DNA of 64,000 nucleotides from a bacterium. Lineage in GTDB: Bacteria; Bdellovibrionota_C; UBA2361; SZUA-149; JAQTWB01. Of this stretch, positions 9,924-19,684 are shown piece by piece. Numbering within the stretch: the stretch's first letter is position 1; the number at the start of each line of letters is the position of its first letter. The notes under the pieces were generated by a model. That model was not told the DNA's origin and did no database searches. It saw nothing but the letters and a program-made list of their open reading frames with translations. A program made the translations under genes and the position numbers. The DNA is taken from the NCBI GenBank assembly GCA_028689495.1, contig JAQTWB010000001.1:62001-126000 (forward strand). Direction: 5' to 3'.

Positions 9924-10688
9924 TTAAACCTGATAACTTTGCACCAAATTTCCAATGATTAAATGCCAGCCATCAATGATAACAAATAACATCAGTTTGA
10001 TTGGCAGGGAGATCACTGTCGGAGGAAGAGTTATCATGCTCATTGACGTGAGAATTGATGAGATGATCATGTCAAGTATCAGGAAGGGAAGGAATATCAG
10101 AAATGATATTTGAAAAGCGGTATTCAATTCGCTGACCACGAAAGCTGGAACAACAACTGTCGCAGAAAGATCCTCGGGTTCCTGGGGAGATTCCAGTTTC
10201 TGAACATCGAGAAACAACTGCAGGTCCTCTTCTCTAGTATGCTTGAGCATGAAAGTTCTTAGTGGGGCGAATGTCTTTTGCAGAGCTTCGGTAGTTGAAA
10301 TCTGGTCGTCGGTATAAGGAACAACCGCATCATTGTAAATTTGATTGAAAATCGGACCCATAATGGCAAAAGTGAGGAAGAGAGCGAGTCCAAGTATAAT
10401 TTGGTTTGGAGGAGTTTGTGCCGTTCCCAGGGCTTGTCTTGTCAGGCTGAGCACAATTGAGAGACGCATAAAACAGGTAACTGTCATTAGCAGCGATGGT
10501 AAAAATACCAAAGAAGATAGCAGGAACGCCAGTTTCAGCCCACTGAAAACCTGCGAATTTGTCAGCTCGCCGGCGGTGTCAAAAGCGTTGACAGTAATGG
10601 ACGGTGCCAGCGATTGGGCAACCGCACTTTCCGGTGTCATGAATAGACACAAGAGACATCCGGCAATGGCAAGTCTTCTGCTGTTCAT
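9924..10688 (-). CDS. fliP: flagellar biosynthesis protein FliP
   Basis: 254 aa; VLSLTRQALGTAQTPPNQIILGLALFLT and C-terminal FliP signature. Confidence 0.96.
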   Translation of the reverse strand: MNSRRLAIAGCLLCLFMTPESAVAQSLAPSITVNAFDTAGELTNSQVFSGLKLAFLLSSLVFLPSLLMTVTCFMRLSIVLSLTRQALGTAQTPPNQIILGLALFLTFAIMGPIFNQIYNDAVVPYTDDQISTTEALQKTFAPLRTFMLKHTREEDLQLFLDVQKLESPQEPEDLSATVVVPAFVVSELNTAFQISFLIFLPFLILDMIISSILTSMSMITLPPTVISLPIKLMLFVIIDGWHLIIGNLVQSYQV

Positions 10689-11239
10689 TGAGCCTCATTT
10701 GCTGGCGTTGTTTCAGTCGCTACGGTTAGGTTGAATTCCTTCTTGACGTTGTCTGTAACGTTCGTATTGTCTACATCTTGTTGGTAGTCCAAGCCAAACG
10801 GGTCAAGTTCGGCCAGGAGAGTTACATCATCAGAGGTTTGAGAGAGAAAGAAGCGTTTGCCGGCAACTTCCGCAACAAGAAGAATAGTGCGAGGGCCGAT
10901 TACCTTTTTCGAGATGATATTGATTCCACTTGAGTCAGGGAGCGCTGAGTTTTTTTTCAGTTTTTGAACAATGGCGTATCCAACAAGGCCAATAACCAGG
11001 CAGTATGCCAAGCCTCGTCCAACGGCTGAAAATTGTTCTGCCGCAGAAGGGAGAGCCGAGCCAACTCGTTCAACTTTTTTGTTGGCTCCCAGTCCTGATG
11101 GCGCAATAGCGTCGAAAGTTGATGCATTTGTCTGTGTATTTGGCGCAGAGTCATCGGCGAGTGTTGATGTCGCCGCGAACCCGACCATAGCCAAGGTGGT
11201 GCAGAACGTGATGATTAGTTGGATCATGGTTGAAAACAA
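10685..11239 (-). CDS. fliO: flagellar biosynthetic protein FliO
   Basis: 184 aa; single TM then FliO-type cytoplasmic domain; overlaps fliP start by 4 bp; position between fliN and fliP. Confidence 0.82.
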   Translation of the reverse strand: MFSTMIQLIITFCTTLAMVGFAATSTLADDSAPNTQTNASTFDAIAPSGLGANKKVERVGSALPSAAEQFSAVGRGLAYCLVIGLVGYAIVQKLKKNSALPDSSGINIISKKVIGPRTILLVAEVAGKRFFLSQTSDDVTLLAELDPFGLDYQQDVDNTNVTDNVKKEFNLTVATETTPANEAQ

Positions 11240-11244
11240 TGTGG

Positions 11245-11595
11245 TTACCCCAGTGACTCGATTCGGTCGGATTGTGAAAGAATATCCGTTATACGAACAC
11301 CAAACTTTTCGTTGACTATTACAGCTTCACCTCGGGCAATAAGTTGCTGGTTGATATAAATATCAAGTGGTTCACCAGCCAGTTTGGAGAGCTCGATTAC
11401 TGAGCCTTGTCCAAGCTGCAAAAGTTCATTGATGCTCATACGAGTCCTGCCAACTTCTACGCTAACCTGTAGACTGACATCCAGGAGGAAATCGAGGTTA
11501 TTTGGAAATGCGTTCGCTCCGGTGGCCTGGACAACATTCTCGGCAGCTGAGGCAACGTCTTTTACAAGGTCGGTTTCGGTTATATTATCTTGCAT
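11245..11595 (-). CDS. fliN: flagellar motor switch protein FliN
   Basis: 116 aa; SpoA-type domain LLDVSLQVSVEVGRTRMSINELLQLGQGSVIEL. Confidence 0.95.
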   Translation of the reverse strand: MQDNITETDLVKDVASAAENVVQATGANAFPNNLDFLLDVSLQVSVEVGRTRMSINELLQLGQGSVIELSKLAGEPLDIYINQQLIARGEAVIVNEKFGVRITDILSQSDRIESLG

Positions 11596-11621
11596 GGTGT
11601 TTCCTTTCTGTAGTTAGGAGT

Positions 11622-12608
11622 CTATTCGATTGATTCATATGGCATCGATGAGCTTAGCCGAATGGCGCGGCTTCCTCGGTATGAGCCAATATAGCCTTTA
11701 AATTTTGGCACTCCCTCAACTCTGACAATGGCTTCGTCAGTTGGGTTTGTTTTTAGTTGGATAATGTCTCCGACCTTGATGTCCATTAAATCTCGGGTCA
11801 AGATTGTGCCTTTTGCCAATTCAACTGAAAGGTTGACTTCCGTTGAGCGAACGTTTGATTCCATTCTGCGGATCAACGTCGAATCAATTTCAAGGCGCGT
11901 GCTCTGCATCCCCGTTGTCAGTTTTTGACGAATCGGTTCAATTGTAGAGTAGGGGATACAGAGAGAGAGTGTTGTACTTTCTTGTTCAAGTTCCACTTCT
12001 ATCGTGACAATAATAACCACGTCAGTTGGTGGAACGATGGCAATTGCCAAAGGGTTGAACTCGGCTCGCACATATACGAAATCGAGCGGATGTACCGGTG
12101 CCCAGGCTTCTTTGAGAATTTCAAGGGCCATCATGACAATCTTGGCGATTAGCCGTGTCTCGATTGCTGTATATTCCCGCCCTTCAATTTTGATTTTTGA
12201 ACGACCATTGCCGCCAAAGAGACTGTCGATAATCCCGAAGACCATCGGAGTCGAGACCACCAGCAGGGCGTATCCTTGTAATGGTGGCATACGATAAATA
12301 TGCAGACTGGATGGAAGAGGCAGTTTTTTCATAAAGAGACCAAACTTTATGATGTCTATGCTGCCAACATTGATGAAACAGGTGCGGCCAAGAAATTTTG
12401 ACAAGGCAGTTCTGAATGAACGCGAGAAACGATCGTGGATGAGTTCCATCGTCGGCATTCGGCCGCGAATGATTCTCTCCTGACTGGCAATGTCGTATTT
12501 ACGGACATCTCCATCATTGTCCGATGCGGAGTCGTCACTCTCGATATCGCCATCTGAGAGGCCTTTTAGTAAGGCATTGATTTCATCCTGGGTTAGAATC
12601 TGATTCAT
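11622..12608 (-). CDS. fliM: flagellar motor switch protein FliM
   Basis: 328 aa; LTQDEINALLKG N-terminus (CheY-binding) and FliM core. Confidence 0.96.
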   Translation of the reverse strand: MNQILTQDEINALLKGLSDGDIESDDSASDNDGDVRKYDIASQERIIRGRMPTMELIHDRFSRSFRTALSKFLGRTCFINVGSIDIIKFGLFMKKLPLPSSLHIYRMPPLQGYALLVVSTPMVFGIIDSLFGGNGRSKIKIEGREYTAIETRLIAKIVMMALEILKEAWAPVHPLDFVYVRAEFNPLAIAIVPPTDVVIIVTIEVELEQESTTLSLCIPYSTIEPIRQKLTTGMQSTRLEIDSTLIRRMESNVRSTEVNLSVELAKGTILTRDLMDIKVGDIIQLKTNPTDEAIVRVEGVPKFKGYIGSYRGSRAIRLSSSMPYESIE

Positions 12609-12613
12609 TTGTT

Positions 12614-13117
12614 TTACTGCACAATAAAGCTGGTAATGTGGACTGCCTTAATTATTTCTTCGTCAAATGCATGGTTTATGTTTTCCGGCAATTTCTGGCG
12701 AAGTTTGTCTTTGCCTTCGATTGTCAGAAGTTCTTCCGCTGACATCGCAGAAATGGTTCGAATGCATATATCCTTGACCTGACCAATTCTTTTTTCAAAG
12801 TCTGGCGGAACTCCTTCACCGCCTTCTTCTTCCTCTTCTTTGCCTTCATCTACATTAAACTCGAAGTCCATTCCGATTTTGACAAAACTTGATTTGGCAC
12901 CGAGGTTGATAATAAGTGGCTCAAGCGTAAACATCGGGCCTAGCGGGTTTACATATTTTTCCTCTTCTTCTGGCGCATCCTCTGAGGTTGAACTTCCTTG
13001 AGGAGCCAATGCGATAAACGCGCCAATTCCTCCACCAGCGCCGATCAGCATGCCGATAACAAGGAAGATAATTGTTTTTTTGGAAGACTTTGCTTCTCCT
13101 GCCTGAACTTCGCTCAT
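12614..13117 (-). CDS. fliL: flagellar basal body-associated protein FliL
   Basis: 167 aa; single N-terminal TM and FliL domain; first gene of operon. Confidence 0.88.
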   Translation of the reverse strand: MSEVQAGEAKSSKKTIIFLVIGMLIGAGGGIGAFIALAPQGSSTSEDAPEEEEKYVNPLGPMFTLEPLIINLGAKSSFVKIGMDFEFNVDEGKEEEEEGGEGVPPDFEKRIGQVKDICIRTISAMSAEELLTIEGKDKLRQKLPENINHAFDEEIIKAVHITSFIVQ

Positions 13118-13595
13118 TGTGACTTTTAGCTCCGTTTCCGTGTTGTTGCTGTATTTATTCAGGGTTAGGCCGTCTTGGTAATGGCTGATTGCTGGTTTCC
13201 GACACTTGCCCTAACTAATGCTGCAAACATTGGTTCTAGGCAGTATGATGCGAAGCTTTGTCGCGGCGGTCCGATTTTTGTGTCAAAGTTTATGCTTGGG
13301 GCAAGGAAAGAGTGTTGTTTTATCGCCTGAATATGACGGGAAATTGACACATATGTGGGTTACACGTTTATACCCCTCCCACTATGAATTTCCCGACGCA
13401 GTCGTCACTAACGTGAGTGGGAGGGTTGTAATTGTTATCTGGTCGCTGCTCCGCAGCTCCAAATATACTGCTCGAGATTAAGGTGTTATGAATCGGGAAA
13501 ACTGAAGTGCGAGCAGTTTATAAAGGCCGTGTTTTGCGACATACCCTAAAAGTAGTTATTTCAAGTAGCCTATTAATTCTATCTGGAGAAGACCG

Positions 13596-14597
13596 ATGAG
13601 CCGTACTTATACCGTTTATGCGATTGGCAATGCGATAATGGACATGCAATTGCAGCTTTCTGAGGAGAGCTTTAGCAAGCTTGGCTTGACGAAGGGACAA
13701 ATGCAACTTGTCGGAGTTGATGATCAGAAGGCACTAATCGAGCGTTTTCATGGTCTATCTTTAAACCAGGCCAGCGGCGGATCGGCCGCAAATAGTGTGA
13801 TTGCCATGGCGCAGCTGGGATCGAGGGTTTGCTACGGTTGTTGTTTGGGAAAAGATTATTTTGGCCAGAGTTATAGTAGAGAAATGACGGATCTTGGTGT
13901 CGTATTAGACAGCGCCGAAGTTGATGGTGAACCAACCGGGACATGCGTTGTTCTGATCACGCCTGATGCAGAGAGGACGATGAACACTCATTTGGGTGCA
14001 AGTGCCTGCTATAGTGATGTTCATGTCAGTGGTGAGCACCTGGCCCAGGCGGAATGGCTTTATGTTGAAGGGTATTTATTGGCTTCGGATAATGGTCGTG
14101 CTGCGGTTAAAAGGGCTATTCAGCTGGCGAAGGCCGCGGGGGTGAAAATTGCGGTGACATTTTCGGACGTTTTTATTGTAAATGTATTTCGTGATGCTCT
14201 TGAAGAAGTGGTGGAAGTCTGCGATCTGGTTTTCGCCAATCTATCTGAAGCCCGGGCCTTTACCGGTGAATCCAATGAGGAGAGTGTGCTGGCGGCAATG
14301 GAGGAGAAGTGTGGTTTTGCTGTGGTGACCCTTAGCGATAAAGGCGCTTGGGTTCTTTGTGATGGGGAGAGGTATTTTGCCGAGCCTTTTTCTACTCATG
14401 CCATAGATGATACTGGCGCTGGTGATATGTTTGCTGGCGGTTTTCTACATGCATGGACAAGTGGGTTTGGCCCGCGTGATGCGGGACGGTTTGCCGGATT
14501 CCTGGCGAGCAAGGTTGTTGCTCAGCTCGGACCCCGTCTTCTCTGTGATGTGAAGGAACTTCTGCGTGAGACCACATTTCTACCCGCGGGGCACTGA
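13596..14597 (+). CDS. PfkB-family carbohydrate/adenosine kinase
   Basis: 333 aa; GGSAANSVIAMAQLG and DDTGAGDMFAGGFL PfkB signatures. Confidence 0.9.
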   Translation: MSRTYTVYAIGNAIMDMQLQLSEESFSKLGLTKGQMQLVGVDDQKALIERFHGLSLNQASGGSAANSVIAMAQLGSRVCYGCCLGKDYFGQSYSREMTDLGVVLDSAEVDGEPTGTCVVLITPDAERTMNTHLGASACYSDVHVSGEHLAQAEWLYVEGYLLASDNGRAAVKRAIQLAKAAGVKIAVTFSDVFIVNVFRDALEEVVEVCDLVFANLSEARAFTGESNEESVLAAMEEKCGFAVVTLSDKGAWVLCDGERYFAEPFSTHAIDDTGAGDMFAGGFLHAWTSGFGPRDAGRFAGFLASKVVAQLGPRLLCDVKELLRETTFLPAGH

Positions 14598-14603
14598 CTG
14601 GTG

Positions 14604-14648
14604 ATGCGGCGGTTTTGCACTGCGATTTTCACGATCGTGACGCCGCAT
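14604..14648. terminator. inverted repeat downstream of the PfkB kinase (ATGCGGCG ... CGCCGCAT)
   Basis: 8-bp perfect arms plus internal palindrome TCACGATCGTGA, followed by a short T-rich stretch. Confidence 0.45.
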
Positions 14649-14699
14649 TTCATGTTTGACCTCTTCTGCAGTTTTCGGGTCGAGTTGTGATAGGAGCAA

Positions 14700-16109
14700 T
14701 TGAGAAGGAATAAGATGGGTCTTTCTTTTGTTTTCAAATATGCGGTGATGATTGCAACTTGTCCAAGAAGATTATTGCCTGTGGGGGGTGCCGCGGTGGC
14801 GTGTCTTTGCATGTTGCTTTTTTTTGCGGCGCCTGATTCCAGAGCTGATACCACATCCAGACAGAAGGCGTTAGCGGAGGCGGTTGAGCGCATTCGCACA
14901 GGAACTGAGATCGACCGTGATGAGGCGGCTTATTTTCTTCGCAAAAATTTACATCTTCTCGATGTTCCGTGGCTGATTGAGCAACTACAGGGGAGTAATC
15001 CGGACTATTTGCAGCGTGAGTTACTTGAAGCACTTGGACGCCTGGAAGATACTAGGGCCTCCAAGGCTTTGTTGTTTGGTCTGGATCATTATTCCGAGTC
15101 TTTGAAACCAACAATTGTCGAAGCTCTTGGTAGGGTTGGAGATGATTTCGTTGTCGAGGCTTTATATCGCACTCTGACCGACAAAAAGCAGGGACTTCCT
15201 GCAAGGAAGGCCGCTTCCGCTCTTGCTCGTATTGGAACCAAGAAGGCCGTAGACTCTTTAAGTTTTGCCAATCGACCTCATATGAGGAATCGGGTAAATG
15301 AAACAAGTCGTCATGCAATAAAGCTCGCTTTGGCTTGGGCTGACAAGAAAATTGTTCGTGAGGGCGATTCTCTTGAAATCAAGGAAGCAATTGAACAGGT
15401 TCTTTTTGTTGATGGTGTGCCATTTTATTATTATCAGCCTGTAGTAAAGCGGCATCGCTATCATAAATCTTGGTTGCTCGTTTGTGTCCACGATGGAGAT
15501 CGTGATGTAGCCTCTACCTTTAAGGCGTGTGTCAGTATCGGGAAACAGCGACGGGTCGCTGTTTTGGCTCCACTTTTTGATGAGATTCGTTTTCCCGAAT
15601 ATCAGTATCTGAGCTATCGTGAGGAAATTCGCGCTGATAGTTGGCTAATCTCTGCTTTGGATAAGCTAGGTCAATTGGCTGATGTGCATACACGTGAAGT
15701 TTACATGGTCGGAGTTGGTGATGGAGGGACTTTTGTTAATCGCTTTGCGGCAGCTCATCCCGAGCGAGTTGCCAGGGCTGTGATTGATACTGATGAACCT
15801 CTCGTGGTGGACGAAAATATCATTTTCCCTTTTGGTATAAAAAGCTCAAAATTTGCGGAAAGCCTGGCTATCGATGCTGGTCGTTATGTTAAAGTCGATA
15901 TGATTTATAGTCTCTATCGCCGACGCGGGGATCTCGAGTCCCGCCTTGCGGCGGAGAAGGGAAAGAAATGGCTCAGGGAGTTGTATCTCAAGTCGGATGA
16001 AATCGGTGTGCGGGCAAATATTGTGGGCGAGACCAAAGCATTTATTGAAACTGGCACTAGTTATAACGAGCGAATGACGGATGCGCTTTGGCCAGACGAT
16101 CGCCCTTGA
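14700..16109 (+). CDS. HEAT-repeat protein fused to alpha/beta-hydrolase-like domain
   Basis: 469 aa; N-terminal PBS-lyase/HEAT repeats (LLEALGRLEDTRASKALLFGL, IVEALGRVGDDFVVEALYRTL), C-terminal YMVGVGDGGTFVNRFAAAHPERVARAVI resembling a hydrolase nucleophile-elbow region. Confidence 0.7.
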   Translation: MRRNKMGLSFVFKYAVMIATCPRRLLPVGGAAVACLCMLLFFAAPDSRADTTSRQKALAEAVERIRTGTEIDRDEAAYFLRKNLHLLDVPWLIEQLQGSNPDYLQRELLEALGRLEDTRASKALLFGLDHYSESLKPTIVEALGRVGDDFVVEALYRTLTDKKQGLPARKAASALARIGTKKAVDSLSFANRPHMRNRVNETSRHAIKLALAWADKKIVREGDSLEIKEAIEQVLFVDGVPFYYYQPVVKRHRYHKSWLLVCVHDGDRDVASTFKACVSIGKQRRVAVLAPLFDEIRFPEYQYLSYREEIRADSWLISALDKLGQLADVHTREVYMVGVGDGGTFVNRFAAAHPERVARAVIDTDEPLVVDENIIFPFGIKSSKFAESLAIDAGRYVKVDMIYSLYRRRGDLESRLAAEKGKKWLRELYLKSDEIGVRANIVGETKAFIETGTSYNERMTDALWPDDRP

Positions 16110-16184
16110 GTTGATGCCTAACCCGGGAATTGCACTCGTAGATTCACGGGTGAAATCGGTTTTGGCCGTGAACTTACGTGTAAG

Positions 16185-16395
16185 GGGAGTGTTGCGAAAT
16201 TAGCATTCCGCCAGGATTGACTTCCGTCAATCCACTTTTTCGTATCTCCGATACGAAAAAGTCTTCCCTCAATTAGTTTTTCTTTTGTAGGGCCATTTTG
16301 GCCATACATTTACTGCGCTTGATATTCTTTTTAGCGCGCAGGCATCCAGCTTAAGCTGTCTGCATTACGGGTGTGTTTTGCAACACACCCGTAAT
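16185..16395 (-). repeat. family-1 structured dispersed repeat, copy B (inverted relative to copy A)
   Basis: Reverse complement aligns almost end to end with 24007-24219; hairpins at 16214-16233, 16234-16262, 16364-16395. Confidence 0.9.
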
Positions 16396-16403
16396 ACGTC
16401 CAT

Positions 16404-17345
16404 TCAGGGTTCATCGCGTTTTCGCCGAAAAAGGCGATAGGCAAAATCTCCAACTTCACCGAGGTTACGGGCAATAACATTTGCCCTCTTTGATTCTTCT
16501 ATCGTGGTGAGGGCGGTATCCATACCTCTGGCGTCGAGTGCTGCGGTTAGCGGCGGTGCGAATTGGCGGAATGGCTCTACCCGTCTCGAGACGGCGGATC
16601 TTCGTTGGTCAAGTTGCATCTGCACTTCACCGCGGGTCGCATGGAAACTGAGTAGCTGATACTCATGGTTGCCGATGTCGATGAGAGCGTTCATGGCCTG
16701 TTGTTCTGTTTGTTGTCCTTGGTCGGCAAGGTTGGCGCCAGAAGCGCGAACATTTTCTCCAAGGGCTCCAACTATGCCGCGTGAAACAGTTGCCAGTCCG
16801 ACCGCTGCCAGTTTTCCATAGACTCCAGGTGTGTTGCGCATTACGTTTGCCGCGGCAACGAGCCAGCTAACCATTGCTCCGCCTTCCACTACCGCACCCG
16901 CGATGGCTACCTTGGCTCCGGTTTTTTTGTCGTTCTGGCCTACTTCGACAAGATCGTCTGCTCTTTTGTGAAGGGTTTGCCATTCGCTGAGTTGGCCACG
17001 GAATTTTGGCAAGTGCCTTAATTTATCCAGGTCGGGTAATTGTTGTGAAGGTTTATCGCCTGACGCTTCCAACATTTTTTGACGTAGAAAATTAATTTTT
17101 TCCTGTTCGTTCAAATTGTTTTGGCCTGTCGACGGACTATTTGATTGAGAGTTTGAGACCTGGGCCACGGTAATCTGCTGTGTCAGGTTACTGGGGGTGG
17201 GGGCCTGTAATTGCGAGAGGTCATTTGTGGCCGCAGGAGTGCTTGGTGAATGATCGCGGTTTTCCTCATTCTCATCGCTGTAAGATATGACCGGGCGTCC
17301 GTTTGATTGTCGCTGATTGCCAAATTTATATTCGCTCACTTCCAA
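16404..17345 (-). CDS. hypothetical protein; disordered S/Q/N/P-rich N-terminus, hydrophobic Gly/Ala-rich middle
   Basis: 313 aa open frame, no recognised domain, no signal peptide. Confidence 0.6.
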   Translation of the reverse strand: MEVSEYKFGNQRQSNGRPVISYSDENEENRDHSPSTPAATNDLSQLQAPTPSNLTQQITVAQVSNSQSNSPSTGQNNLNEQEKINFLRQKMLEASGDKPSQQLPDLDKLRHLPKFRGQLSEWQTLHKRADDLVEVGQNDKKTGAKVAIAGAVVEGGAMVSWLVAAANVMRNTPGVYGKLAAVGLATVSRGIVGALGENVRASGANLADQGQQTEQQAMNALIDIGNHEYQLLSFHATRGEVQMQLDQRRSAVSRRVEPFRQFAPPLTAALDARGMDTALTTIEESKRANVIARNLGEVGDFAYRLFRRKRDEP

Positions 17346-17393
17346 CCTCTTGGTAAGGGTTCACTTGATTACAGTTATGGGGAAAAAACGCGG

Positions 17394-17431
17394 TAATGTG
17401 ACCTATTCCGGTTAATGTGACCTAATCCGGT
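17394..17431. repeat. tandem direct repeat of 19 bp (TAATGTGACCTAWTCCGGT x2)
   Basis: TAATGTGACCTATTCCGGT followed by TAATGTGACCTAATCCGGT, one mismatch. Confidence 0.8.
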
Positions 17432-17699
17432 TCCGGGCTAAGTGATATGGCCTTCATCTGGGACTGTTGGGGAATGGGGAGTTTTTCAACACACCCATTA
17501 TGAGCCCCACAGTTACAGGAAGTGTCTTGTAAACTTTCTTTTCATAGACTAGGTTAACGCATGTTTAAGTTCCTTTAACCGGGGGTTGTTTGGCTCGGGG
17601 CTGTCTGGGCGTGATTACTGCATATTCCGGCTGGTGGGGGCGTCATAGACGGCGGATGAGGCCGTTATTTCAGTTTTTAATTCTAGAGAGGAGATAGCT

Positions 17700-18992
17700 G
17701 TGGATCATTTCGCGCGGGACAAGTTTTTCAGATATTGCTCAGCACCGCTTATTCTTTTGGTCCTGACAACCGGCTGTAACAAAGTCTGGGTTAACGGTCC
17801 ATCGCTGCCGGAAACCGAGATGAGCAGCACAGGGATGGGGGCCGCCGCCGGGGCAGTGATTGGAGCTGGGGTCGGAACAATTATTGGTTCGACCAGTGGT
17901 CATGCTGGCGAAGGATTGGTCATCGGTTCTATCGCCGGGGCCGCCGCTGGTGGGGCAATTGGTCGCGGACTTGAGGGGCAGCAGGAAACTCAACTTCAGG
18001 ATACCAGGGAGGCTCTGACTCGTCAGGACCAGGTTATCAGGACGCAGCGTCAGGAGATTGAGGGGCTTCGGCAGCAATTTGACGATCAATTCAGTCGCAA
18101 TAATCGCCCATCCTCCTATAGCGGTTCGGCTTATTCCTTGAATAATTACAGTGGTAATCCGCAAGCTCGCGCATATAACGAGCAACCAGTCAGCTCTTCT
18201 GTCGTAAATAGTTACGCTGACCGCTCTTCCGGGTCAGTCCCTTTCGGGAGTAATGGCGCGGGTGCCTCTTTTACCCAACCTCGGGTTGCCGCGGTTGCTC
18301 CGGTTCTCACCGCTCCTCGTTCGGTATCTTTTCCGCCAGTAACAGCCAAGGCGCGGTTGAGTGAGCCAGTTGTTGAAGTTCCAGTTACGGATATGAAAGT
18401 CAGTAATGGGGGTAAGGCAAAACAGCCACTATTTCAGCCTAAACAAGTTGTAAATAAAGAAGTCTCACAGGTAGCAGCGATTGCGCCGAAGGTTCCGGTA
18501 GTCGCTCCTTTGGCAACAAGTAGTGAGGCAGTGAAGCCACGGGTGGAGAGTGTCTCATCTGCTGTGAGCAGCAGCATACCGTCGGTTAAACCTGTTGGTT
18601 TTGGTAGTGCGGTTACTTCCAAATCCGTGGAGAACTCAGCTCCGAGGACAATTCCTACATTCAAGACGGAGACACCTGCCCCTGTGCCGAATGTTGAGGC
18701 GGCTAAGCCTGCTATGGAGACAGTGGAGACTGCCATTAAAGATCCGGGTTGCGTGAAGGCTGACGAGGAAGCAGGACGGGCAAATCGCGCCACTTCAGCT
18801 GCCGATAAGCTTTTTTATTATCGTCGGGCGTTGAGGTTCTGTCCATCTAACGCCAGCTATCATGTTGAAATTGGTCGCGTTTATCAGTCGATTGGGCGCG
18901 AAGACGATGCTGAATTTGAATTTCAGCAGGCGGTTAATCTGGACAGTGGCAATGCTGAGGCCAAACGTTTGCTCAGCGAACTTAATGGATGA
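17700..18992 (+). CDS. glycine-zipper envelope lipoprotein with C-terminal TPR-like repeats
   Basis: 430 aa; lipobox-like LVLTTGC; AAAGAVIGAGVGTIIGSTSGHAGEG glycine zipper; TPR-like C-terminus (YHVEIGRVYQSIGREDDAEFEFQQAVNLDSGNAEA). Confidence 0.75.
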   Translation: MDHFARDKFFRYCSAPLILLVLTTGCNKVWVNGPSLPETEMSSTGMGAAAGAVIGAGVGTIIGSTSGHAGEGLVIGSIAGAAAGGAIGRGLEGQQETQLQDTREALTRQDQVIRTQRQEIEGLRQQFDDQFSRNNRPSSYSGSAYSLNNYSGNPQARAYNEQPVSSSVVNSYADRSSGSVPFGSNGAGASFTQPRVAAVAPVLTAPRSVSFPPVTAKARLSEPVVEVPVTDMKVSNGGKAKQPLFQPKQVVNKEVSQVAAIAPKVPVVAPLATSSEAVKPRVESVSSAVSSSIPSVKPVGFGSAVTSKSVENSAPRTIPTFKTETPAPVPNVEAAKPAMETVETAIKDPGCVKADEEAGRANRATSAADKLFYYRRALRFCPSNASYHVEIGRVYQSIGREDDAEFEFQQAVNLDSGNAEAKRLLSELNG

Positions 18993-19000
18993 TTGGTGAT

Positions 19001-19684
19001 ATGAGAATAAAAGCTATTTTGTTTGTTGTTGCCCTGTCGCTGTCTGCTTGTGCCGGTGGAGTAAATAAAACTACTGCTGGGGCTCTTGGCGCTGGAGCAG
19101 CTGGGGCAGGTCTGGGGGCGATAATTGGTTCCCAGACCGGTCATGCCGGAGCTGGAACAGCTGTCGGCGCTGCGGCTGGAATTCTCGGGGGCGCATTGCT
19201 TGGGAACCAGCTCGACGAGCAGGATCGAAGATCGGCTGCGGCGAATAGTCGTCTGGATGAGCAGGACCGTCGGCTGGAGGAAAATCGTCGGCTAATTGAA
19301 GAACTTCGTCGGCGTGGTGCTGACGCCTGGTCGAGTGACCGGGGTGTGGTAATTAACCTTCCCGATGTGTTGTTTGAGTTTGATCGTTCGGATTTAACTC
19401 GTGATGCACACTATACAATTGAAGAGATTGCCGAAGTGATAAATGGTGTCCGTGACCGGCAGATTGCCGTCGAGGGGCACACTGATTCAATCGGTTCCGT
19501 TACTTATAACCGGGATCTTTCTACGCGCCGTGCTCGGGCAGTTGCCCGCGGGCTTGAGAGCAAGGGAGTCCCGGCAGGGCAGATGGTCGTGCGAGGATAC
19601 GGCGAAGGGGCGCCAATTGCCACTAACAACAGTGAGGCGGGACGAGCGAGAAACCGCCGTGTTGAGGTGATAATTGAAAATTGA
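19001..19684 (+). CDS. OmpA-family lipoprotein with N-terminal glycine zipper
   Basis: ORF opens at 18989 but the ATG at 19001 (MRIKAILFVVALSLSAC) is likelier; OmpA motif VEGHTDSIGSVTYNRDLSTRRARAVARGL ... GRARNRRVEVII. Confidence 0.88.
   Translation: MRIKAILFVVALSLSACAGGVNKTTAGALGAGAAGAGLGAIIGSQTGHAGAGTAVGAAAGILGGALLGNQLDEQDRRSAAANSRLDEQDRRLEENRRLIEELRRRGADAWSSDRGVVINLPDVLFEFDRSDLTRDAHYTIEEIAEVINGVRDRQIAVEGHTDSIGSVTYNRDLSTRRARAVARGLESKGVPAGQMVVRGYGEGAPIATNNSEAGRARNRRVEVIIEN

Noticed and set aside
13218-13481. 87-aa ORF in the fliL/kinase intergenic region
   Set aside because: No RBS or recognisable domain; region better explained as non-coding with an inverted repeat.
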